NCBI GenBank assembly: GCA_965116785.1
Contig: OZ220731.1
Location: 3,782,001 to 3,846,000 of the forward strand
Reading direction: 5' to 3'
Origin: Bin87 sp965116785
GTDB lineage: Bacteria > Chloroflexota > Dehalococcoidia > Lucifugimonadales > UBA3495
Length of the DNA stretch: 64,000 nt
The first letter of the stretch is position 1. Every line of letters begins with the position of its first letter. Position numbers and translations under genes: made by a program. Positions 32,959 through 44,603 of the stretch are shown piece by piece. The notes below the pieces were generated by a model, which had not been told where the DNA came from, searched no databases, and was given only the letters and a program-made list of their open reading frames with translations.

Positions 32959-35900
32959 ATGACGGGAGGTGATCGACCCGATACCGACCGCGTCGCAGCG
33001 TCGCGGTTGCGTGTGAGACGGTCAGCGTTTGAGGATCTATCCCACTCCGTCACCCCTGGGGTGTTCGCGCGCGGCTTCAGAAGCCCGGGTTGCTCTTGCC
33101 GCGCCGGGGGTTGCCTCCGGGTGCAAGGTTGCGGGGCGCTAACGGGCGCGCGAGGAGGCCCTTGCGTCATGCTCGGCGGGTCTTTGCCGGTCGCTCCTGC
33201 GGTTCTGGAGCATCTCCCCGGGCTGACCAACGGCACCGAGTACGATGTCCAGGCGCGTCACGCGGACTCTTTCGGGAACGGCCCGTGGTCGGACACGATT
33301 AGCGCGACGCCCGCGGATCCCGGTCAGGACCTGGCTAACGCCAAGGAAATTTCCCTCGAAACCAGAACTTCCGGCGAACTCGATCCCATGCGCGGCAACT
33401 ATTTCTGGGGCAGGATCGACGCAAGCGCTATGGGCGATGGAGTTACCCACTCTTCCGACTGGGACTACTTCAAGCTGGTGATCACCGACGTTCAGGCTTC
33501 CGATCCCATGGAATTCCGGATCTTCACCCAGGGTAGCCTGGACACCACCGGCACCCTGTTTGACGGTCACGGCGTCGCGATCGCCACCGTCGGCGACAGC
33601 CCCGAACTGCCGGAGCCACACAACTTCCTCATCCGGCACACGCTGGAGGCCGGGACGAACTACGTCAGGGTCATCGGGTCGGGGCCGGCGACGGGCGAAT
33701 ACGTGCTCCGGCTCGTGCCGGCGAGCGACACCACCGGCCCGACTGACGCTACGGAGTTGACGCTGGGTGGCAGCGTCAACGGGATAATCGACCCCCCTGA
33801 CGACAGCGACTATTTCGACCTGAAGGTCACGGAACGGACCGACGTCATTCTGCGCGCATTCGGAGCTCCAGACACCACCGCCCAGTTGTTGGATGCCAGA
33901 AACGTCGTGGTTGCCCAAAATAACGATGGCAACCTCTTTCCCAAGCCCGAGGGTTTCGTGATCCGACGGACCCTCGACGCGGGAACGTACAGCCTCAAGG
34001 TGAGCAGCCACCAGGGGCGGACCTCCGGCGGGTACACGGTTTACGCCACCGCGGCCGGCAACCCAGGCAGCTCAACGACGGCGGCGCAGGCGATCACCCT
34101 GGACGATGCGGTCGGCGGCAACATCACCTCTGCCAGCGATTCCGACTATTTCAGCATCACCGTCGACGATACGACCTACGTGCAGATCTGGGCTGCGCCC
34201 AATGGCTCCGCCACCGATGTCGATGCGGAACTGCTGGACAGCAGCGAAACCGCGATTGAAGCTGACTTCGCCGTTGATTTTGAAGAGCATTTCTCAAACC
34301 TCATCAGTTTCGGTATCGCCCACGAACTCGACGCCGGCACTTACTACCTGAAGGTGACGGGCGATGGGAACAGCACGGTCAGGTACACCATCCTGGCAAC
34401 CGAGGACTTCCCGTTCGCCAGGGTGGTGGAAAACTGCAAGGATATCTCGCGGGACGGCATCTCCGACGTTTGGTACGGCTGCCAGTGGCACCTTCAGGAT
34501 GACGGAAATTTCGGGTACGGCTCGTCCGAGGACATCAACGTGGAGGGGGTCTGGAGCAGCGGGAACCTGGGAGCAGGCATAACCGTGGCGGTGGTCGACG
34601 ACGGGATGTACCACCAGCACGAGGACCTGACGGGCAACGTTGACACGTCCAGGAATCACGACTTCGCCGCCCTGGGCGGCATCTACCATCCATTCCGAAC
34701 CCATGGGACCGCGGTGGCCGGCGTCATAGCTGCCGAGAACAACTCGATAAGGGTGCGGGGCGTCGCGCCGCAGGCGACGATTTATGGCTACAACCTGCTC
34801 GCTGCAGGTGGCCTGGGTGATGTGCTCGTGGCCGTTTCGCTGAACGCAGATTCCACGGCGGTGTCCGACAACAGCTGGGGATACGGAGACAATGGGTCGC
34901 CGGAGTTTGTAACCAGCCTGTGGGAGGAAGCAGTCGAAAACGCCGCAACCTCGGGCTATGGCGGGAAAGGCGTTTTCTTTGTGTGGTCGGCCGGCAACAG
35001 CGCGCGGAACGGCGACTATTCCACGCTTGACGAGCGCAATAATTTCTACGCAGTGACGGCTGCCTGCGCCGTGAACCAGGACGACAAGCGCACCTACTAC
35101 TCCGAACAAGGCGCGAGCCTGTGGGTGTGCGCGCCTTCCGACGACAGTGGAGCAGCGGGGATCGCCACTACGACCAATGGCAACCGGTACACCACCGGCT
35201 TCGGCGGCACCCGCGCGGCCGCGCCCATCGTGTCCGGCGTGGCTGCACTGATCCGCAAGGCCAACAACGCGCTCACCTGGCGCGACGTGAAACTCATCCT
35301 GGCCGCTTCGGCGCGCAAGAACGACGCTGCGAACTCCGGTTGGGAAACGGGCGGCTCGAAATACGGCGCCACCGGTACGTACAACGTCAACCATGAATAC
35401 GACTTCGGTGTGGTCGACGCCCAGGCCGCCGTGAACCTGGCGCGCAGTTGGACCAACGTCCCAGCCCTGCGCAAGTCCACCGTTCAGTCCGGCCGAATCG
35501 ACCTGTCCATCCCCGACGCGACGGCTACCGACCCGGGCGCCCCGGTGACCAGCAAGTTGACCCTGAACGGCTACGTTGAATTCATTGAGTACATCCATGT
35601 CGATGCGCATTTCGACCATGATTCGTTTCGGGACCTTGACGTTGAGCTGGTATCGCCCGCAGGGAGGGTTTCCAAACTGGCTCCGTACTTCGATCGATCA
35701 CAATTCGGCCAGGACGTCCCCTTTGCTCACGTGAACCATCCCTTCCGGCTCGGTTCGGCCCGGCATCTCGGCGAGAGCGCCGCCGGAGAGTGGACGCTGC
35801 GCGTCACCGACCATATATCAGGAGACCCGGGAGTTCTGGACGACTGGCGCATCACGGTTTTCGGCCACGGCACGGGGCCATTGGCGCCGGTTATCGACGA

Positions 35901-38441
35901 GGTGCAACCGACTTCGGGCGGATTCACGGTGGAATGGAAAACACCCGCCGACCCCGGAGCATCGGCGATAACCGGATACCAGGTGCACCACATACGCAGC
36001 GACGCCACCGACAAGTCCGACGGTCAATGGGCATCCGCCGCCACCGGGTCAAGCGCGCGCCAGTACGCGGTCAGCGGCTTGGAAGGCACCATCGAGTACG
36101 ACGTGCGGGTAAGAGCGGTGAACGCGAAAGGCGACGGCGACTGGTCTGCGACGGCTAAAGTGACCACTGGCTCCACGGACGCACCGACCATCACATCCGT
36201 TACTTCCGTCGGGCAGACACTGATCGTGAAGTGGACCCCGCCCGCCGACTCCGCCCTGGGTACCGTCACGTCCTACGATCTCCGGCGCAAATTCTCCAAC
36301 CTCAGCAACTGGACCACGGTTGATGCCATTTGGTCGACCGGAGGTGGAACCCTGGAATACACCCTCGTGCCAACCACGTTCCTGGGGTACGGGAGGTCAC
36401 ACGACATCCAACTGCGAGCGGTGGTCGGCTCCACCGAGCACCCGTGGTCAACCTCCGGCACGGTGATCACCGTGCCGAACGCGCCCACCATCACCGACAT
36501 TACAGCCGACCCGGGCGGCGGCAAAATGGACGTCCAGTGGGCCCCTGCGGTCAGCACCAACCAGTTCCGGTAACTTCATACGACCTGCGCCATATCAGGA
36601 CAAGCGAAGACGAGGCGATTGACGCAAACTGGACGGTCGAGATCGGTGTGTGGTCCTACGGGTCAACCCGGCATCCATATACCATAGATGGACTGACCAA
36701 CTGGGTGCAGTACGACGTGCAGGTGAGGGGGTGAACGCCGGCGGACCGGGGCCGTGGTCCGAAACCGAAACGGGAACCCCGACCAACACCAGCGTGCGCG
36801 TGACGCTGCAGTGGGAAGACACCGCGCTGGACGTCAACGAAGACGGTGGCGCCGTCACCCTCAAGGCTATCGCGACCACGGACCGCGACGAAACGGTGCC
36901 GTCCGATTTCTCGTTCGACGCGGCCGTTAACACTGCCGACGGCACCGCAGATTCGAACGACTATTTCGCTCAGACACAAGGACGCACCTTCAGTCAGTCG
37001 GATTTCGCGCGACGCGGGCAGCGCTACCTGGCGACCCGGGAATTCACCGTGAATATCGCCAGCGGCGGCGGTGACGAGGCGGACGAGACATTCACTGCAA
37101 CCCTGGCCTATGTCGGGTCCGATCCGTTGCCGGCTCACCGTGGTGGCGACGGACAGTGGAGGCCGCTCCGCCAGTTTGGACATCGCCGTTACCGTTACGG
37201 AGGTCAACGAAGGGCCGGAGATTTTCGGCACGACAATCTACACAGTGGCCGAGGGCCAGGAACTCACCGGCGCAACCTTGTCCGCCACCGACCCAGAAGA
37301 CCCGTCTATCGTCGTGTCCAACTGGCGCACCTCGGGAACCGACGGCGGCGACTTCACCATCACACAGGACGGAGTGCTCTCCTTCCGCAGCACCCCCGAC
37401 TACGACCGGCCAGCTGACTCCAACCGGGACAACGTGTACCAGGTGACGGTGCAGGTCTCGGACGGCCGCTACTACGGGTCCCTGGAAGTCACAGTGACGG
37501 TCACCGACCAGAACGAGTCGGCGCCGGTTGTGACGGGCAGTGGCGCGCTGAGATACCGGGAGAACACCCCGGTCACCACGCGCCTGTACGCCTACCGCGT
37601 AACCGATGCTGACCGGAACACGGTGTTCACCTGGTCGGTGAGGGGGACGGACAGAGACGATTTCACCATCTCCCAAACGGGCGAGCTGTACTTCAGCAGC
37701 CCACCCAATCACGAGCGTCCCGCCGACGCCAACTTAGACAACGTGTATGAGATCACGGTCATCGCATCCGACGGGTCGAACGAAGGAGTCCTGGCCGTTG
37801 CCATCACCGTTACCGAGGTCAACGAAAGGCCGGAAATCTCTGGACGGGACGACCTCAACGTTTTCGAGAACCACGAGGCCGTGCTGGCTACCTACACCGG
37901 CACGGATCCTGAGGACACCGCGGCCGACATCACCCGCTGGAACACCTCTGGCCGGGACGGAGGCGATTTCACCATCAACTCGGGCGGGGAACTCACCTTC
38001 CGCAACCCGCCCGATTCCGAGCGGCCCGCCGACTCCGACCGGGATAGCGTCTACGAGGTAACCGTCCGCGCCTCCGACGGGCGCGTCTACGGCTACCACG
38101 AGGTGGTGGTCACGGTGGAATCGGTGGACAAGCCGCCCGAGTTCCGGTCTGGCAGCCCGAACTCATTCACCTACCGGGAGAACTCCACCTCATCCCTGTA
38201 CACCTACCGCGCCACCGACCCGGAGGGAGCCGATGTGTCATGGGGGCTGTCGGGCACGGACGCCGACGCTTTCCAGATCAGCAAGGACGGCGAACTGACT
38301 TTCGCCAACGCGCCTGATTACGAGGAGCCGGAGGATCGGGACCGCGACAACGATTACCAGGTGATCGTGGGAGCCACGGATGAAACCGGTAACACAGCCC
38401 GACTGGAGGTCACCGTGACGGTGGTGAACCTGACCGACTGA
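32959..38441 (+). pseudogene. Decayed giant surface protein: PPC - subtilase - FN3 - Calx-beta - cadherin repeats
   Basis: Recognisable homology starts near 33202 in the middle of an FN3 domain (LTNGTEYDVQARH); no signal peptide precedes it. Then come three PPC-like domains (33330-34410), an S8/kexin-like peptidase (34500-35430), a P/homo-B domain (35500-35870), FN3 domains, a Calx-beta domain (36790-37120) and four cadherin-like repeats (37210-38440). Asp (VVDDG), His (RTHGTAVAG) and Asn (WSAGN) are present, but GTSMAAP reads GTRAAAP: Ser is Arg at 35212-35214. The frame shifts near 36565, 36730 and 37125. Truncation, three shifts and the lost serine indicate decay; assembly errors could explain only the shifts. 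Confidence 0.85.
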
Positions 38442-38562
38442 CGGCGACCCGGCCCGGGCCACGCCAAGGTGATCGCAGGTGACCACCCGAGGTATCCGGC
38501 TCGTGTTCACCCACCCGAGCGGGAAGCGGCGTTACGCCTCGCCGATGGGAAAGGGCATAGAT

Positions 38563-38636
38563 TGGAGCGGGCGATGGGAATCGAACCCACGTAGCCAGCT
38601 TGGAAGGCTGGGGCTTTACCACTAAGCTACGCCCGC
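38563..38636 (-). tRNA. tRNA-Gly (TCC)
   Basis: 74 nt on the minus strand. Acceptor GCGGGCG/CGCCCGC, D arm with AGTGGTA, anticodon loop CTTCCAA giving TCC, T loop TTCGATT, discriminator T and an encoded CCA. Confidence 0.96.
38564..38580. repeat. 17-bp direct repeat at the tRNA-Gly 3' end (right copy)
   Basis: Covers part of the encoded CCA, the discriminator base, the 3' acceptor strand and the start of the T stem. Identical to 32705-32721. Confidence 0.55.
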
Positions 38637-38892
38637 TCAGTACAATGATTATATCCTATGGCAGGACGATGTTCGGCGAAAAGCCGAACCGGAACCAGAC
38701 CCATCAGCCCAAACCTGTTTGACGCGCGACGCGCGAATGCGTCATCCGCTGAGTATTGGCGCACGGACACAGGAAAGGTCGGCCCTTGGGTCGGCGCGTC
38801 GTCGCGCCGAATAACTCTAAAATGGCTGCCTTGCGCAACGATATCGTGGCGAGAGGCAGCCCACATGTCGGCGCGGCTGGCCAACGCCCGGG

Positions 38893-40308
38893 ATGGAGAC
38901 GACAAGCGTGCGGGTACACGATACGAAAATACCGGGGATGTTGAGTGTTGAAGAGTTGCGGTCGGCGGTTGGCGACGGCTCGATAGACACGGTAATTCTG
39001 GCGTTCCCTGACCTTTACGGACGGCTGATGGGCAAGCGCCTTGATGCGTCGTTTTTCCTGACAGATGTGGCCGGCGGCACTCATGTCTGCGACTACCTGT
39101 TCACCGTTGACATGGAAATGGAGCCCGTCGCCGGGTACGAGTTTGCCAACTGGGATCGTGGTTACGGTGATGTGCACCTCGTGCCGGACCTGGCGACGAT
39201 GCGCCGGCTGTCGTGGTTGGATCGCACCGCGCTGGTGATTTGCGATGCACAACTGCAATCCGACCACCGCCCGGTTCCGGTGGCTCCCCGTTCCATACTC
39301 CGTAAACAGCTGGATCGGTTGGATGCGACGGGGTTTCAGGCCATGGCCGGCTCCGAGCTGGAGTACTACCAGTTTCGCGTGTCCTACATCGAAGCGGCCA
39401 GGAGCGGATACCGGGATTTGCGGGAGGCCGGATGGTACATCGAGGACTACCACCTGTTGCAGGCGGCCCGCACCGAGGATCTGAACGGAGCATTCCGACG
39501 GAACCTGGCCGCATCCGGAGTTCCAGTCGAATCCACCAAGGGGGAGTTCGGCCGCGGGCAGCACGAGTTGAACGTCCGTTACGCCCCCATGATGGAAATG
39601 GCGGACCGCCACGTGGTGCTCAAGCAGGCCGTCAAGGAGATTTCCGACCAACTCGGATGCAGTGTCACCTTCATGGCCAAGCCGGATGCAACTCAGGCGG
39701 GCTCCAGTTCGCATCTCCACGTGAGCCTGTGGAGGGAGGAGAACGGCGAGTTGACCAACGCCTTCCCAGGAGAAGGTGATCTCGCCGGTGTTGCTTGTTC
39801 CGACGAGTTTCGCTGGTTCCTGGGTGGGTGGATGCGCTACGCGCCGGAGTTGATGGTTTGCTACGCGCCCACCGTGAACTCATACAAGCGTTTCCAGGCG
39901 GGAAGCTGGGCTCCGACCGCGCTGGCGTGGTCCCCTGACAATCGCACCGCGGGTTTCCGTATTGTGGGCGCGGGGTCGAGCCTGCACATCGAGTGCCGGA
40001 TCCCGGGAGCAGACGTCAATCCGTATCTCGCGTACGCGGCGGTTGTCGCATCGGGTCTTGCCGGCATCGAGCAACAAATCGAGCCGCCCCCGGCATATCT
40101 TGGCGACGTCTACTCCGCGGCGGAAGCCGCGATGCTGCCGTCGAGCCTGGAAGAGGCTATCGGGAATTTCGAGGACAGCGCACTGGCCCGGTCAGCCTTC
40201 GGCGCTGATGTCGTCGATCATTACGCGCACTTCTTCTCGACCGAGGCAGATGCCTATCGACGAGCGGTCACCGATTGGGAACGCACCCGCTACTTTGAAC
40301 GAATTTAA
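38893..40308 (+). CDS. Glutamine-synthetase family ligase (gamma-glutamylpolyamine/amine synthetase-like)
   Basis: 471 residues; the start could also be the GTG at 38909 or ATG at 38938. GS-fold signatures: GSELEYYQF (metal Glu pair), RGQHELN, GSSSHLHVSLW, NSYKRF and a conserved ECRIPGADVNPYLAYA C-terminal block. It lacks the adenylylation-site region of GlnA-I, and its N-terminus (DTVILAFPDLYGRLMGKRL) is typical of PuuA/GlnT-like enzymes that join glutamate to amines. Substrate unknown. The 250 bp before it hold no gene. Confidence 0.92.
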   Translation: METTSVRVHDTKIPGMLSVEELRSAVGDGSIDTVILAFPDLYGRLMGKRLDASFFLTDVAGGTHVCDYLFTVDMEMEPVAGYEFANWDRGYGDVHLVPDLATMRRLSWLDRTALVICDAQLQSDHRPVPVAPRSILRKQLDRLDATGFQAMAGSELEYYQFRVSYIEAARSGYRDLREAGWYIEDYHLLQAARTEDLNGAFRRNLAASGVPVESTKGEFGRGQHELNVRYAPMMEMADRHVVLKQAVKEISDQLGCSVTFMAKPDATQAGSSSHLHVSLWREENGELTNAFPGEGDLAGVACSDEFRWFLGGWMRYAPELMVCYAPTVNSYKRFQAGSWAPTALAWSPDNRTAGFRIVGAGSSLHIECRIPGADVNPYLAYAAVVASGLAGIEQQIEPPPAYLGDVYSAAEAAMLPSSLEEAIGNFEDSALARSAFGADVVDHYAHFFSTEADAYRRAVTDWERTRYFERI

Positions 40309-40489
40309 TCTCCGGTAACGACAGTATAGGATTGAGCGCCAATCTGGCGGCAAGACCGTCATCCGTGCGATGTGCGCTGCGATCGCGCTGGTCGATCCCG
40401 GGGCATTTTGTTCCCCGCTTTCAGGCGAAACAGGACCGACCTGGGATGGTGATCGAGGTCTCGAATCAGTTACGAATGGTCGAATAGCA

Positions 40490-40518
40490 TTGACAATTTG
40501 CGCGGCGTTGCGTAACCT
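40490..40518 (+). promoter_or_regulatory. Promoter of the tRNA-tuf operon
   Basis: TTGACA (40490-40495), 17-bp spacer, TAACCT (40513-40518). Transcription would begin near 40525 and meet the terminator at 40542 before the tRNAs. The rest of 40309-40618 holds no gene. Confidence 0.5.
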
Positions 40519-40541
40519 GTTTAGTGATTGGCGAAAACCGG

Positions 40542-40570
40542 AAGGCCCCGGAAGTTGCCGGGGCCTTTTT
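40542..40570 (+). terminator. Strong terminator or attenuator upstream of tRNA-Thr
   Basis: A perfect 10-bp stem (40542-40551 with 40558-40567), loop AAGTTG, then an overlapping TTTTT run. It either ends the glutamine-synthetase-like transcript or attenuates the tRNA operon started at 40490. Confidence 0.85.
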
Positions 40571-40618
40571 AGCGTATTGCGCGGTCTAGCCGGTCAGGCT
40601 CAATGGAGCCAACCCCGC

Positions 40619-40694
40619 GCCCCGGTGGCGCAATTGGCAGCGCAGCCGATTTGTAATCGGCAGGTTAGGGGTTCGAGTCCCCTCTGGGGCTCCA
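40619..40694 (+). tRNA. tRNA-Thr (TGT)
   Basis: 76 nt. Acceptor GCCCCGG/CTGGGGC with one G-U pair, anticodon stem CCGAT/ATCGG, anticodon TGT, T loop TTCGAGT, encoded CCA. Confidence 0.97.
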
Positions 40695-40740
40695 AATCGA
40701 TAAAATCGCGACTGGATAATCTGTCCGGGAGATATCACAT

Positions 40741-40828
40741 GGAGGGGTGGGTGAGTGGTTAAAGCCACCAGACTGTAAATCTGGCGCCCTGACGGGCTTC
40801 GCAGGTTCGAATCCTGCCCCCTCCACCA
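40741..40828 (+). tRNA. tRNA-Tyr (GTA)
   Basis: 88 nt class II tRNA with a long variable arm (GCGCCCTGACGGGCTTC). Acceptor GGAGGGG/CCCCTCC, anticodon GTA in a CCAGA/TCTGG stem, encoded CCA. Confidence 0.97.
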
Positions 40829-40853
40829 CATCACAGAAAGACACTACCCACAC

Positions 40854-40928
40854 GCCCAAGTAGCTCAGAGGTAGAGCACGTTCTTGGTAAGAACGGGGTC
40901 GGCGGTTCGATTCCGCCCTTGGGCTCCA
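40854..40928 (+). tRNA. tRNA-Thr (GGT)
   Basis: 75 nt. Acceptor GCCCAAG/CTTGGGC, anticodon GGT in a CGTTC/GAACG stem, T loop TTCGATT, encoded CCA. It lies 81 bp before tuf. Confidence 0.97.
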
Positions 40929-41009
40929 CCGGCGTCAGCAACCCGCAGGGTTTTCCCGCGGGCCCGAACGAAAAAGCAACCAACAAGGAGCAAGGAGTAA
41001 CCCGCCACC

Positions 41010-42194
<1,185 letters not shown>

Positions 42195-42198
42195 TCCC

Positions 42199-42369
42199 AT
42201 GGCCCGCAAGTCCACTGACGCCCGGCAGGTCATCACCTTGCAGTGCACCGACTGCCGCGAGCGGAACTACTCGACCATCAAGAACCGGCGCAGCCACACC
42301 ACTCGCATGGAACTGCGGAAGTACTGCAGCCGCTGTCGGAACCACCAGGTCCACCGGGAAGTGAGGTAG
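42199..42369 (+). CDS. rpmG: 50S ribosomal protein L33
   Basis: 56 residues, too short for many gene lists. It begins MARKSTDARQVITLQCTDC and has two CxxC pairs (CTDC, CSRC), i.e. the zinc-binding form of L33, and an NRRSHTTRMELRKYC core. It starts four bases after the tuf stop and is followed by secE, the common bacterial order. Confidence 0.93.
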   Translation: MARKSTDARQVITLQCTDCRERNYSTIKNRRSHTTRMELRKYCSRCRNHQVHREVR

Positions 42370-42375
42370 CGGCCC

Positions 42376-42630
42376 GTGGCCCGCGCATCAACCAGACGAC
42401 CGTCGCCGATCTCTCCCCGCGCTGTGGGGAGGGTCGGCCCGATCGGCTTCCTGCGGGAGACCGCTTCCGAGCTGCGGAAGTCCGTTTGGCCAACCAAGGA
42501 AGAGACGGCTCGCCTGACGGTCATCGTCATTGTGTTGGCCGTGATCATGGGTTTCTTCCTCGGTTTGTTGGACCGGATTTTCGACTTCGGCATGGGCTTC
42601 ATTATCGGCCTGCGGCAGTTGCCTTTCTAA
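42376..42630 (+). CDS. secE: Preprotein translocase subunit SecE
   Basis: 84 residues from a GTG start six bases after the rpmG stop. A short basic N-terminus leads into the conserved amphipathic segment FLRETASELRKSVWPTKEE and one C-terminal transmembrane helix (VIVIVLAVIMGFFLG). SecE clamps SecY in the membrane. Single-TM length fits most bacteria other than enterics. Confidence 0.95.
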   Translation: MARASTRRPSPISPRAVGRVGPIGFLRETASELRKSVWPTKEETARLTVIVIVLAVIMGFFLGLLDRIFDFGMGFIIGLRQLPF

Positions 42631-42755
42631 CCTGTGCCGGGCCGGCGGCCCCGCGTCTTGTTGCGGGACCATCGAAGCCGATTCGAAATCTGGCGTGACC
42701 GGAACTCCCGGTGCACGTTGGCGTGGTTCCTCTTGCCCCCACTGAGATTGACACA

Positions 42756-43316
42756 ATGACCACAACGCATTTCGCCGATCTGCGCTGGTATATCGTCCAC
42801 ACCTATACCGGCCAGGAAGACATGGTCAAGCGCAACCTTGACCTGCGCCGGCAAAGCTTGGGAATGGACGACCGGATCACCCGAGTTGAGGTGCCGGCAG
42901 AGGACGAGATCACCCGCAACAAGGGCGAGCGGACCAAGCAGCGCCGCAAGCTGTTCCCAGGCTACATCCTGGTGCAGATGGTGATGGACGACGAGGCCTG
43001 GTTTCTGGTGCGTAACACCACCGGCGTGACGGGGTTCATTTCCGCCGAGGAAGAGGGCGGCGACCGCCCCCGTCCCGTGCCGCTGGACGATCGCGAGGTC
43101 GAGGACATCCTGGACCGCGTCGCCTCCGGAGAGCCGCGCGCCGTCATCGGCATGGCTCAGGGAGACACGGTGCGGATCTCCGAGGGCCCATTCGCCGACA
43201 TGCTGGGCCGCGTCGAAGAGGTGGACGAACACCGTGGACAGGTCACGGTTCTGATCTCCGTTTTCGGTCGCGAGACCCCGGTGGAGCTGGACTTCACCCA
43301 GGTTGAAAAGGCCTGA
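42756..43316 (+). CDS. nusG: Transcription termination/antitermination factor NusG
   Basis: 186 residues from ATG at 42756. NGN domain: WYIVHTYTGQEDMVKRNL, KLFPGYILVQMVMDD, RNTTGVTGFI. C-terminal KOW domain: GDTVRISEGPFADMLGRVEEVD. An insertion (AEEEGGDRPRPVPL) separates them slightly. It binds RNA polymerase and couples it to Rho or the ribosome. No strong ribosome site is seen. Confidence 0.96.
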   Translation: MTTTHFADLRWYIVHTYTGQEDMVKRNLDLRRQSLGMDDRITRVEVPAEDEITRNKGERTKQRRKLFPGYILVQMVMDDEAWFLVRNTTGVTGFISAEEEGGDRPRPVPLDDREVEDILDRVASGEPRAVIGMAQGDTVRISEGPFADMLGRVEEVDEHRGQVTVLISVFGRETPVELDFTQVEKA

Positions 43317-43378
43317 TCTCACCCCGAAAGCCGGGCGCCGGCCCGCCCGCATAAATTTAGGACAACCGGAGGCCATCA

Positions 43379-43807
43379 GTGGCAAAGAAAGTACTCGCCG
43401 TCATCAAGCTGCAGCTGGAAGCTGGCAAGGCCACGCCCGCGCCGCCAGTGGGACCGGCGCTGGGTCAGCACGGCGTCAACATCATGGCCTTCGTCAAGGA
43501 GTACAACGAACGCACCGGCAGCCAGTCCGGCACCATCGTGCCCGTCCACCTGACGGTGTACCAGGACCGCTCCTTCACCTTCGTCACCCGCACGCCTCCC
43601 GCATCGGACCTGCTGCGCCGCGCCGCGGGCATTGAGAAGGGACAGGGTGACGCCCGTGCGCCCATCGGCGTTACCGTCACCAGCGATGTCCTTCGCGGCA
43701 TCGCCGAGGAGAAACTGAAGGACCTGAACGCCAACTCCGTCGAACAGGCCATGAACATCATCGCCGGCACCGCTCGCAGCATGGGGATCACGGTCGAAGA
43801 CGACTGA
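43379..43807 (+). CDS. rplK: 50S ribosomal protein L11
   Basis: 142 residues from GTG with GGAGGCC upstream. KLQLEAGKATPAPPVGPALGQHGVNIM is the invariant N-terminal domain (read here in two parts), and the C-terminal rRNA-binding domain includes DLNANSVEQAMNIIAGTARSMG. It forms the GTPase-associated centre with 23S rRNA. Confidence 0.98.
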   Translation: MAKKVLAVIKLQLEAGKATPAPPVGPALGQHGVNIMAFVKEYNERTGSQSGTIVPVHLTVYQDRSFTFVTRTPPASDLLRRAAGIEKGQGDARAPIGVTVTSDVLRGIAEEKLKDLNANSVEQAMNIIAGTARSMGITVEDD

Positions 43808-43854
43808 GGCCATCTCCGCTCAGTTCCCGGAAACGCCACCAGGGAGAATCGATA

Positions 43855-44568
43855 ATGCCCAAGCACAGCCGACGCTACACCACCGTTGCCGAGCGTGTTC
43901 CGGAGGACAGCGTTTACCAGCCCCGTGAAGCCATCGACCTCGTGAAGGAACTCTCCACCGCCAAGTTCGACGAGACCATTGAGGTCCATCTTCGCACCAA
44001 CGCCGACGTGCGCCACGCCGAGCAGCAGGTTCGCGGGGTCACCGTCCTGCCCCACGGTCTGGGCAAGCAGGTGCGCGTGCTGGTGTTCGCCAACGGTGAA
44101 GCCGCCGATATCGCGCGCCAGGCCGGCGCCGACTACGTGGGCGACGACGATCTGATCGCCCAGGTAGAAAGCGGCTGGGTCGAATTCGACGTGGGGCTGG
44201 CGATCCCCGAGATTATGTCCAAGATCGGCCGACTGGGTCGCGTTCTGGGCCGCCGTGGTCTGATGCCCAACCCGCGTACCGGTACCCTGGTTCCCGCCCG
44301 TGACCTGCCTCGCGTCATCCAGGAATCCAAGGCTGGCCGTCTGGAGTTTCGCACTGACCGGACCGCCATCATTCACGGCCAGTTTGGCAAGTCATCCTTC
44401 GAGACCGAAGCGCTGATGGACAACCTTACCGTCTTCATGGACTCCGTCATGCGCGAGCGTCCGGACGCGGTTAAGGGCGCATTCATCAAGTCGGCTTACG
44501 TCACCTCATCCATGGGGCCCGGCATCTCCGTTGACGTGGGAACTCTCCAGGCGATGAAACCCGAATAG
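43855..44568 (+). CDS. rplA: 50S ribosomal protein L1
   Basis: 237 residues, ATG after AGGGAGAATCG. It has the L1 core: DETIEVHLRTNADVRHAEQQ, RGVTVLPHG, the signature GRLGRVLGRRGLMPNPRTGT, and a C-terminal AFIKSAYVTSSMGPGI. It binds 23S rRNA at the L1 stalk and may repress its own rplKA mRNA, as in other bacteria. Confidence 0.98.
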   Translation: MPKHSRRYTTVAERVPEDSVYQPREAIDLVKELSTAKFDETIEVHLRTNADVRHAEQQVRGVTVLPHGLGKQVRVLVFANGEAADIARQAGADYVGDDDLIAQVESGWVEFDVGLAIPEIMSKIGRLGRVLGRRGLMPNPRTGTLVPARDLPRVIQESKAGRLEFRTDRTAIIHGQFGKSSFETEALMDNLTVFMDSVMRERPDAVKGAFIKSAYVTSSMGPGISVDVGTLQAMKPE

Positions 44569-44603
44569 GGCTTTGGCGCCGGGCGCTGAGCCGTGTCCGG
44601 ACG

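Noticed and set aside
32883..33236. 117-codon minus-strand frame before the decayed surface gene
   Set aside because: Low-complexity Arg/Pro/Ser product with no start signal or conservation pattern; the region looks non-coding.
32705..38580. A complete integrative element or genomic island
   Set aside because: No integrase, relaxase or excisionase gene lies between the repeats, so only a remnant or chance repeat can be claimed.
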